A DNA stretch of 64,000 nt, taken from assembly GCA_964036275.1 (NCBI GenBank), contig OZ038439.1:4516412-4580411 (forward strand). Direction: 5' to 3'. The notes under the pieces were generated by a model. The model did no database searches, was not told where the DNA came from, and saw only the letters and a program-made list of their open reading frames with translations. Both the position numbers and the translations under genes were made by a program. Shown here piece after piece: positions 41,584 through 50,426 of the stretch. Source of the stretch: Litoditis marina (taxonomy: Eukaryota; Nematoda; Chromadorea; Rhabditida; Rhabditidae). Every line of letters starts with the position of its first letter. The stretch's first letter is position 1.

Positions 41584-43914
41584 TCAGATAACAGCGTTTT
41601 TCGGATGAGATAGCTTTTTGCTTATCACTGTCACAGCAGTTGACGAGGTTTTTCGACGGAAAATCATCTGAATACAACGTTTTCTGAAGTCGTCCCGGAA
41701 ATAAATGAAGAGAGGGAGACTGAGAGTAGTATGCGCGTGATACAGAGTAAACACTATGCCTGAAATATAGGCATTGTATAGTTCGTTTCATTCCTACTGA
41801 GACCCATTGGCATTGTGCCAAGATTTTCGGATGACTATATCTCAGAGCCGACATAAGTATTCTCAAGAATTTTTGTATTTTCAAGTTCTCAAGGAACTGA
41901 ACAACAGCTAAAAGAAATTTGATGTTATTTGATGAACTCCGAAGTGCTGAAAACTAGGCTGGAAAATTCATTGGCACACTGCCAAGTCTCAGTAGGAATG
42001 CCCGGAACTATATAGAGATCAAACACAAAGATTAGGGCACTCCTGTTGTTGATTTGAACAGTTTGAACAACAAGTTTTACGCAAAAACTTTTCCAGTTTT
42101 CTCCTTTTAGTAGAGAACTTTCATCCTTGAGGCTTATGACAATGAAGGATTTCTCTAAAAAATGTACGCAAGACAGTATGCTCGTTATAAACAAACCAGC
42201 GAAAGAGAGTTCAGTGTCAACCAATATATCATTTTGAGCTTCCAGTTCTTATCTTCGTTCTGAATCTTCAACTCAGAATAACTAACCAGTGTTCAATGAG
42301 CTCGAATAAATTTCTTCCGTATAAAACAGCCCAAGAGTGACAGTAGGAAAAACCACAAAACTTGTATATAATGCGGTCACAACAATCAAGACTATGTTTC
42401 GACGTAACTTGTTATTTTGGTTGATCTAAACACAAAAAAACTCTATACAGTAGCCGGAAAAGCTGTCAAATAGCTCTTTTCCAACAAACAAATAAACTTT
42501 CTCCAAAGTGTGATCCACACTTTTTATGGGAACGTGCTGAAGGTTTCTTAAATCTTGGGTACCTTTTTCATTTTGATGGAAATGGTTATTAGAATGACAA
42601 AAGACAAAATATATGTAGCTGCACAAAAACAACATCGAATACTTTCCGAAAAAGGTCCGAGAACTTCCTGAGTGAAACAAGATCTGTCCTCCATTTTTTC
42701 GTTGTTCAAATATACGGTATATCCGCCAAGAAGGGTGAAAACCTGGAAACTGAAACTTGTGATAACCGTGTCTGTTTTGTAGTCAAATCGGTCGACACCG
42801 AACTACAAAAATCAGACTGTATACTGATAGTCGATTGCACAGTAATAGATACAGTAGAACTCAGTAACGTGCCATGTCATCAACTTCAGGTGGCTATTCA
42901 ATTTACTCATAGTATAGCACAGTAATTGTAGTTACATCATTAGAAAACCCTCGTGAATCTACTATGATCATCAAACCCAACGGCTCTAGTGCTCGCCGTA
43001 CTAATTTGTCGATGTATGATGTGCTTAGATTGTTTTACTATTTTGTGAAATCACTTTATTTCAGAGATCTTACCACATTCATCAAAACAGCAAGAACAAT
43101 CGTATAATTCTTCTGTTTTTCTCTCCAAACTCGATAGTACCAAGAAGGATAGTGCAATCCCGCTAAACCTTCCAGAGAAAGGAAAATGTTGAATGTCGCT
43201 GGTAGCGAACCTGCGTTTCGAACCTTTCTTATGAAACTGAATCTTATAGATGTTGAAAGCCCGTAATCAAACAACCGAGTTTTAGTGATGATGAACTACA
43301 AGGCTGATGTGTTTACCTACATGCATGATGTGCTCTATTGTTTTCAATAATAAGCAAACACGTACAGTGAATCAAAAACACTCAAGGCAACTAAGAGTCT
43401 ATATCATCCAGCTCTACTGCTCTCATAGTCATCGATCGATCTTTCTTTTCTGATAGGTGTAGTGTGGAACATTTGGTGTAAAATTTATGAATGAATTGTG
43501 ATAGTTTCTTTTCACCCGACTGGAAAAGGCTAACTGTGGGGCTCCAACTCAGATTTTTCGTTAAACAAGAGCGATAAAAGGTGAGTACGTAGGCTAGAGG
43601 ATCCCGCCACCTTCATCACATTCTGCGTCTCTCGCTCTGCTGTACTATTTCGCGCCGCTCGTATCCCAACGGGACGTAAGAGCAGAGAAATAGCGTATGA
43701 TTGAGGAGACGCAGGATTCAATGGAGGTGCCGGGATCTTCTAGCCTACGTACTCTGGTTCTAACAAAACAGGAATTCGCACCTCCAACAAACAAAGGTAT
43801 GTTGTAAGGCGTTAAGAAGAAACATTCCAGTGAAGTTGTTGGTTCATTGAGAGTTCCGTTCCAGAAGTGAATATTCCGAGTCAGACCGCAGAGAAAAAGT
43901 CCCAATCCTCTTAT
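41584..43914 (-). CDS. seven-transmembrane chemoreceptor-like protein, copy B (N-terminal exon not found)
   Basis: Exons in reading order: ~43914-43770, 43210-43074, 42742-42563, 42425-42287, 41759-41584. Lengths equal those of copy A except for one codon missing in the first and two in the TM6 exon, so the frame is kept to TGA. The same landmarks appear: SLEGLAGLHYPSWYY, INQNNKLRRN, LSLPLFIYFRDDFRKR and a Ser/Lys-rich tail. Substitutions gather in TM6 and the loop after it. That and the open frame suggest a second working receptor. The TM6 exon acceptor is TTTAG instead of TTCAG. The last intron has gained a 232-bp element. Confidence 0.66.
41779..42010. mobile_element. TATAGTTC-family insertion with TA duplication, unit B only
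   Basis: TAGTTCGTTTCATTCCTACT at the left and AGTAGGAATGCCCGGAACTA at the right, flanked by TA on both sides (41777-41778, 42011-42012). Unit A has the single uninterrupted site near 25637. Related ends occur near 19220-19440, 47720-47920, 50690-50935, 52235-52475 and 60680-60895. The TA target suggests a Tc1/mariner-type source. Confidence 0.82.
43583..43754. mobile_element. GAGTACGTA hairpin element in receptor intron, unit B
   Basis: Counterpart of 27682-27853, with the right arm partly decayed (GCAGGATTCAATGGAGG). Confidence 0.7.
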
Positions 43915-44102
43915 CTTCAATAGAAACGAGATAGAAAGATTGTTTGCAGACAAATCATAGGAAAAATAAGAAAGTCATTCGAACTGTGGAGAAAAATGTG
44001 AAAAAAAAAACTTGAAGCCTCCTATGTGAATTCGCATTACCTGAGCAATCTGGGAATTAGTGTATGTATGCCATTAGGGACCCTCATAAGTTCATGATAC
44101 TA

Positions 44103-44225
44103 TTAGACAATTGCACAGTCACGTGAAACATGTTAAACACAGAAGAACTCAGAAACGTTGGCATTGAAAAGTGCACGATGTCTCATTAGAATGCTACCTC
44201 TACGTGACTATTCGCTTCACTTCTG
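44103..44225. repeat. TTCACGTGA-family dispersed repeat
   Basis: Same block order as 28198-28325; ends CACAGTCACGTGAAACATG and CTACGTGACTATTCGCTT. Confidence 0.6.
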
Positions 44226-44500
44226 ATTGTGGTGGACGTGTGTCTTTGATCTACCAAACTATCGAAAGTACTTATACTTACACTAATTTCTCACCATTTC
44301 GCTGACGGCTAAAGACGAAAATACTCTGTATTTCAGTCTAAATTCGGCTGAAGATCGAAATAAAACTATTTCAAAGGTACTGGCTAAACAAATTATAAGT
44401 CCGACAAGCATGTAGACGAATTGTCTCTGCTCATATTCGGTGAAACCCTGGAACAGGAGTAGTTTAGCGAAAAATGATCAACACAATTGTAATCTTGTTT

Positions 44501-44710
44501 TGAAGGAGACCGGAGAGCAACATGGCTTCTCGTGAAGCTGCTGTATCCTACTTTTGTTTAGACACGTTGCGTGTAGCGCGGCATTGTCATGTGAATGTCA
44601 CGTGGACTGATCAAACTAATATACGAGTCATTTGTGATCTCTGATCTCAATACAGTTAAGAGCAGCCCAAAACAAAACCTCTGCTCAAGTGGTGTTCCGA
44701 TCTCCTTTAA
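44501..44710. mobile_element. TAAAGGAG-family element
   Basis: GAAGGAGACCGGAGAGCAAC at the left mirrors GGTGTTCCGATCTCCTTTAA at the right, same ends as 25894-26293, without the nested insert. The open frame across it (44595-44975) is not supported as a gene. Confidence 0.65.
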
Positions 44711-44918
44711 TGTGCTAACACAGCAGAAACCGCCCGATACGTTTGAAGTGCACATGAAAACGCAAACACATTTCTGTCTATACAGCTTGAGGTGTTGCAA
44801 ACCAAAACTGTTTGCGCTTCTTAGTGAAAAACATCATGATGTTCGCTTTTTCTATTGCAAGCTTGTACCATCCAACAAGGTCTGTACTATACACGGGTTG
44901 ATCTCAGAAGGAATTCCT

Positions 44919-45102
44919 GGCGGCGTAGCAATCTCTCAAAAATCTCAAGAGATACCTCATGAGCTATTCGTATGAGTTTCTCATGAGATTCTTTTGATTG
45001 ATATGCTACAACGTTGAGAGTTCACGAGTAGCTCATGAGGTATCTCATGAAAAACTCATATGAACTTCTCATGAGATTGGAGGATTGCTATGCTACGCCG
45101 CC
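44919..45102. mobile_element. GGCGGCGTA-family inverted-repeat element, well preserved
   Basis: GGCGGCGTAGCAATCTCTC and the inverse GATTGCTATGCTACGCCGCC enclose arms of CTCATGAG and TACCTCATGAGCTA. A complete copy of the family at 15578. Confidence 0.8.
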
Positions 45103-45250
45103 TGAAGAACAACTGTTTTTAGAGCCCAACTCTTCTCGACAACAACTTATAGTCGTCGCCAATGGAAAGGCGGGAGGGTACTGTATGTCTCACTTTCCGC
45201 AGTCTACGCCCACAAGTCTGCGATTCCAAAACTTTCCGGCTCTGCGCTCT

Positions 45251-45310
45251 AATAGCACAGTGGTTAGCGCCCTGCTACGAAAATTTTGCTCGAAGGTTCG
45301 ATTCCGTAAG
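45251..45310 (+). repeat. tRNA-like sequence (A and B box)
   Basis: AGCACAGTGGTTAGCGCCCTGC and GGTTCGATTCC have tRNA promoter boxes, but the stems do not pair. Close relative at 34340-34402; both follow a GCCAACGGAAAG/GCCAATGGAAAG segment, so the repeat is longer than the tRNA-like head. Confidence 0.5.
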
Positions 45311-45755
45311 CGACGCAATTTATTAATTAGGCACTCACTATATAATAGGGCACCCGCTGTACTAGGATTTTTTTTTTCAAAAACGTCAGGTTGGTCTGCT
45401 GAACTTCTGCGGTAACCGATTTCGAGTAATTTTCTATGGCGCCTAAATAGAAGAACTATTTTCAAACCCTCTAGGACACTCAGTTTGAATTAGTAGACTC
45501 ACGATCATTTTCCGATCCTAACTCAAAACTGTCGTAGCACAATGAAAAGGAATTCGCTTAAATAATTTATGAACCTTTTTGGATTATTGTCAGCGTGACA
45601 ATTATAAAATGGTCAATTATCGAATTGCTCGAATACCACAGTTTTTCAACCATGAAATCTCCAAAATGTTTGAAAAACAGAACCCCTACATTGAACGATT
45701 ACATGAACGAACAAAAACATTTATTTAATACAAATATGAGGAAAATTGAAATATC

Positions 45756-45990
45756 GCCCCCCTCCCCCACTTTAGTTGGGTCCCCCCCCCCCGTAGCACT
45801 TAAACCCCCACCCAAGCTAAAACCTGAAAATCTAGGAGGGGGGGGGGGGGTCAAAATTCAACTTTGGCATTTACTATTTACCCCCCACCTGGGTCGGCGG
45901 GGGGTAGAACTTTAATGGGGGGGGGGGTCAAACTTCAACGAAGGGGGGGGGCTGAACCTGAAATGTTCACTTTTCACCCCCCACCCTCAA
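45756..45990. repeat. C-run / G-run low-complexity block
   Basis: Homopolymer C tracts on the left and G tracts on the right, separated by unit-like text (GGGTCAAAATTCAACTTTGG, GGGGGTCAAACTTCAAC). It looks like a decayed minisatellite with a strand switch in its middle. Confidence 0.6.
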
Positions 45991-46255
45991 ACTTTTGTAT
46001 TGCAGGTGATAAATTGAAATATGTTCGAACTACAATTCCCCAAACGCAATACAAGATTATAAAGTTGGGGGGTAAAAAGTCAATGTTCCCCAAATATGTA
46101 CTCTAATATGATGATAGCTGATTTCACCACAATATCGTCGTTCTTCTAGAGTTCAGTTCGAAAACACTGCTGAATCAGATTAAACTACAATACAACATCT
46201 GAATTACCTCGAAAGAGTCACCAAAAAGATTAGGTCACCAAAACAGCCTTTCCAG

Positions 46256-46381
46256 ACATTTTCCCGTCAACTCAATTAGCATTCGCGCTGCCGTTCATGT
46301 TTTACAAGTTTTACGTGAACGAGGAAATACTGCTGGCAGAACTTCATTTCGAGAGTAACGTTCGTCAATACGGCAGAAGAG
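46256..46381 (+). other. exon-like ELH block, left arm
   Basis: Bounded by TTTCCAG and GAG|GTTGGTT. Open frame reads FPSTQLAFALPFMFYKFYV and then NEEILLAELHFE. Copies with the same core: 48018-48136 (+, broken), 60286-60159, 62359-62229 and 64000-63905 (-). No family recognised. Presumed coding exon of an unknown gene. Confidence 0.45.
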
Positions 46382-46783
46382 GTTGGTTCTAGGTTTTCAC
46401 TTCTTCTAATCCTTTCATAACATGTAAGTGAATATTTGATTTATAACCAAAACCTTTAATTCTAATTTTACGTTCGAATTGAGAACTGGTAATTTTTCGA
46501 TACTAATAGGAAAGAGTTCAATTGATATGTTTAAAATAGTGAAATCATCTTGATGGTACCTTTCCTCTGCAAAGTTACTATTGAAAATTTGCAGAACAGG
46601 GGTGATTTTAACTTTTTCAACTTTAATTCTCAAAGGACACAACTTTAATTCTCAAAGGATTACATTCGAATAACACGAATCTCTCTTATCCCCGATTTGA
46701 AACTTACTTTGTTCCAGATCAGGAATTATCAGAGGCGTTTAGATTCAAATTACGAAATCTTATATCTCATCATTTACTTTCAG

Positions 46784-47097
46784 ATTCTTCTCCCAAGTCT
46801 CACTTCTCTCCTCACGAATACCACCTTGAGAGTCCGAAATGTGACCGATTGCACCAGAGTTTGCGACGGTAGGGGAACCCTCGCCCGAAGACCGTACTGC
46901 TCTGGGGTATGGGCCCTGTTTATGGGACATTGTCCCATTCTACGGGGTGAGATTCGGGATAAGACACCACCCGTTCCATACCTTTGGTTGGGTTATTGGT
47001 TAATAGGCCCTGTCCTCTACCCTTGTTTCGAACCATATCGGCAATCCAGATCAGATTGGACTCTCATTTGTGGAGAGAATGAACATGTTGCGATGTG
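46784..47097 (+). other. exon-like cysteine-containing block, left arm
   Basis: Bounded by TTTCAG and GATGTG|GTGAGT. The open frame contains VTDCTRVCDGRGTLARRPYC, faintly like a thrombospondin type 1 repeat, then PPVPYLWLGYWLIGP and SDWTLICGENEHVAM. Copies at 61815-61504 (open) and 63515-63201 (a one-base insertion near 63378 shifts the frame). Phase does not join the ELH block directly, so the gene model is incomplete. Confidence 0.45.
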
Positions 47098-47285
47098 GTG
47101 AGTAGTTTATACCGGGTTTGAATGGTGTGACGATGTGTTCTCCCCACGATCAAACTACATGTACAGCGAAAAGAAGCAAATGAAGCGTTTTTAGTTGACC
47201 AATCTCTCTTCTCAAAGTTGTGTTTGTCCCTCTTTTCTCTATATCCTTTCTACATTTGTACGAGTATACATTTTGTTTATTCCAG

Positions 47286-47442
47286 ATTCGGTTATACATG
47301 TGAGAAAGCGTCCTAGTAGAAGTTCCACGAAGACGCTGTAGTCAGTGTGGTGCAGTGGTAGATGGTCTGTCCGTTGCGTTCACAGGGCTGGTTCGAATCT
47401 CGTCCGTGGACCAACCAATTTCGACAAGAAACTGGATCACAG
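47286..47442 (+). repeat. tRNA-like terminal block, left arm
   Basis: Bounded by TTCCAG and ATCACAG|GTACAC. Contains GTGGTGCAGTGGTAGA (A box) and GGTTCGAATCT (B box) at 47346-47400. A cloverleaf cannot be drawn. Minus-strand copy at 61314-61158. Confidence 0.55.
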
Positions 47443-48283
47443 GTACACCTTTGTTTTATGTTTTTTCATGACTGGCACCAAGCTAATGGAAATAGAGAAT
47501 GAGTGAGTATTGATTGAATTCTGTGTGTGTACAGCAAGAAATGTAACTACACCCTAGAGAATCGTTAACGGATTTACCCCCCTGAACCTCATTTGACTGT
47601 GAAAACTTCTTGTTAGAAATTAGCAATGGATTGTTATGTGATATGTCAGCGGAGGGATGAATCTTATTCCGGGTAGAACACTTTTTCCGTGGTATTCTAC
47701 AATTTGGTTAGGATTGTAGTTCGTTACATTGACACTAAGACTCATTGGCATCGGGTGACTATTTCTCGAAGCTAACATAGGTATTCTGAAACCTCTTTCT
47801 GTGTTCCCGTTTTCATGAAATAGAACAACCGTTGACGAAAATTTGAAGTTTTTTGAGGTGGTGGACTAAAGCCTAGAAAATTCATTGGCACGCATCCAAG
47901 TCTCAGTTGGAATGACCAGAACTATATCAAACGTCTACTCAAACCACTTTGCAGTCAAGCGATTCCGCACCAAAACCCGCTTTAGATTTCCCTGTCAACT
48001 CGATTCGTTCGTTCCAGACCTTTCCCCGTCAATTAGCATCCACCACCGCTCACGTTCCACAAGTTTGACGTGAACAGGGAAATACTGCTGGCAGACAACT
48101 TCACTTGAAGAGAAAACCTTTGTCAGGCTGAAGGAGGTTGGTTCTAGGTTTCCAGTTTTTTCTTCCGTTTTTGTTCTTCTTATTTTTTTAACAATTCGAT
48201 TGTACTGATTTTTCGAATCGTCGTTTTGCACCCTTTGCTATATTTTCTGTACTCATAGAAGAATGCATCTTACTGTTTTTTAG

Positions 48284-48414
48284 ACTGTGTCCTAGAGGTG
48301 AACAAGTGTGCAAGCAAGTGTTTTTCGAAGACTTTCTACACAGTACTGGCTCGAATTTCATTGATCTCTATCTGAATTAGTTTGGTAAAAAAACCAAGTT
48401 TCTTTGCGCACCAG
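48284..48414 (+). other. exon-like FGP block without tRNA-like part, left arm
   Basis: Bounded by TTTTAG and CACCAG|GTACAC. Frame reads CPRGEQVCKQVFFEDF and ends at TAG. Minus-strand counterpart 59967-59838 reads FGPRSEKVYKQEFVEEF. Confidence 0.4.
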
Positions 48415-48631
48415 GTACACAACATTTTCCTTGTGTTTCTCATGACTGAAACTATGCACTTGGAGTACAGCATGAGTGAATGTAAAATGTATTCAATATG
48501 TGTCTTACACAGCGAAAACTTCGGAGTTTAGAAATCGAAACCAACTGTATTTACACAACAGAGAAACGTTGACGTCACGATAGCAATTGCCATTCGAGGA
48601 ATTTGTTTTCCGAGAAGCTTTTTTCAACGAT

Positions 48632-48969
48632 TATCTTTATTAGTATAAAAAAACGAGTCTAAGGAAAGTAAAGATTAGTTTTGGATAAATATGTACAAGA
48701 AATATACAAGAAGTCCAATAAAAATATTTTGAGGAAAACTCTAATCTCGCTCGGTTTAGAATTTCAAAAAAAGGATACCGAGTTTTTGGTTGTCGGAAGA
48801 TAACTTCTGACTGCGACTCACAATAATCTAGCTTATACTCCGTTGTTTTCAAGAGAAGCGAGATTAGCATTTTCCTCAAAATATTTTTATTGGACTTCTT
48901 TTATATTTCTTGTACATATTTATCCAAAACTAATCTTTACTTTCTTTACACTCGTTTTTTCATACTAAT
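48632..48969. mobile_element. long hairpin element, TTAGTAT ends
   Basis: TTAGTATAAAAAAACGAGT at the left mirrors ACTCGTTTTTTCATACTAA at the right. Arms of about 120 bp (TAAAGATTAGTTTTGGATAA, GTCCAATAAAAATATTTTGA) pair almost fully. Present only in the left arm of the inverted duplication. Confidence 0.85.
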
Positions 48970-49149
48970 TGAACTCTTTTTCTATGGTTACGAAGTAACG
49001 GTCATTTTTGATAAAAATAATATTTTTGAACAATAAGCTAAACAAGGAATATTATGTTTTTCTATTGGAGTTTTAAACCGTGCCGTAGTGCAGAACGTTT
49101 GGTGTAGTTGTAACCTCGTTCAAGTGATAGCAAATTTTCCACTCTAGAC

Positions 49150-49212
49150 TCCAGGCAGGAATCGAACCTTCGTTCGCCGTGCGTGAATAGAGCGTTTATC
49201 CAATCCGCCAAT
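49150..49212 (-). repeat. tRNA-like sequence (A and B box)
   Basis: On the minus strand TTGGCGGATTGGATAAACGC and GGTTCGATTCC form A- and B-box-like motifs; stems do not close. Confidence 0.45.
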
Positions 49213-49887
49213 CAGACATGTGAATAGGAGTGAAAACCAAGCTGTACCCGCCTGTCATGAGTTCTTCATTGGAAAACGTCTTCCTACTACACGTTAAACT
49301 CTTCTTTCATTTTTATTTTCACGAAACCGGTCTATCCATGATTTTTTGCGAAACCATTTTCGGCTCTCTCACACGTAATATTCAAATACGTATACCTCAA
49401 CTTTTTTAGAGCTTTTCAATAATGTAAGTATTTTTTGAATAAGTTAATTTTGTGCGAAACTATGGCGAGATTTGAGGAGGCGGACACTTTTGTCGCCGCC
49501 GCCGCCGCCGCCCCGCACGGAAGCCATTTTTGCGAGACGTTGGGCCCTCTAACTCCTCTGAATAAATTCTACTTGGAACGTGAATTTAGTATCTTGTAGA
49601 CGTGTTGCCTTTCAGTTATTCATGCAAAAATCTAAGAAAATGGTCGACGTACTTTGAAGAAAATTGTAATACACTGTTTTGTATTGTCTGCAGACCTTTG
49701 AACAAAAACTAATCTGCGCAGCGCTCCGCGCTGCGCACGATGTAACCAACTTGAGGGTTCATATTCAGGTAACCTGGATAAAAGTTAACAGAAATTAGGT
49801 TACCAAAACAACCAGTGCTATAAAAAAGTCGCCGTTCCAGAAATTTTTCTGTTCTTTCGATCAGATTCATAAATAATATTTCTCCAG

Positions 49888-50053
49888 ATTCGGCCCCACG
49901 ACTGAAGAAGCCTACAAACGAAAGTTCTTTGAAGACTTCGTTGGCGGTGTGGTGCAATGGTAGATTTCACGACTGCTGCGCACACAATCCGGGTTCGATC
50001 CCATCCATGGATCACTAGTTTCGGAGAAGAGACCCAGCGTTCCTGGAGCACAG
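49888..50053 (+). other. exon-like FGP block ending inside tRNA-like sequence, left arm
   Basis: Bounded by CTCCAG and AGCACAG|GTACAC. The frame reads FGPTTEEAYKRKFFEDF, then VGGVVQW, and stops at TAG 49961-49963, which is part of the A box GTGGTGCAATGGTAGA. A B box GGGTTCGATCCC follows at 49989-50002. Minus-strand copy 59449-59288 has the same layout with a small deletion. Confidence 0.5.
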
Positions 50054-50341
50054 GTACACATTTGTTTTTAGTAATTTTTCTCACGACTGAAGCCAATTTA
50101 CGAATTTTTTTATGAAATGTATTTCATCCATTAATTGTCATTAATTGTCATACACAGCAGAAACTACGGATTTATCGTTAATTCGGAAAACTTGTTCGGT
50201 AAAAAGGGTTCAACACTTTGAATAACCTATCGGAAGTCTGTTGTCTTGTTCCAGAACAGTTCATTTCCTTTCCAGTATAACAGACCCATATGTGACCATG
50301 AATTTATGCATTTCCAATGCACTCGAACACATCTATTTTAG

Positions 50342-50426
50342 TTGATCGAAGTGCTACTTTGGCTCGAAAGGAAGCAAAGTGTCAAGAAGGAGTGAATCTT
50401 CAAACTTTTAATGTCGCTCATCTCAG
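50342..50426 (+). other. exon-like VDRSA block, left arm
   Basis: Bounded by TTTTAG and CTCAG|GTACGA. Frame reads DRSATLARKEAKCQEGV and FNVAHLR. Longer minus-strand copy at 58871-58754 (LARKEAKCRRGV, SNVAQLR); a third, more distant and Cys-rich one at 53221-53350. Confidence 0.4.

Noticed and set aside
47346..47410. functional tRNA gene
   Set aside because: A and B boxes are present but acceptor, anticodon and T stems do not pair; the same holds for 49941, 53419, 59331 and 61190.
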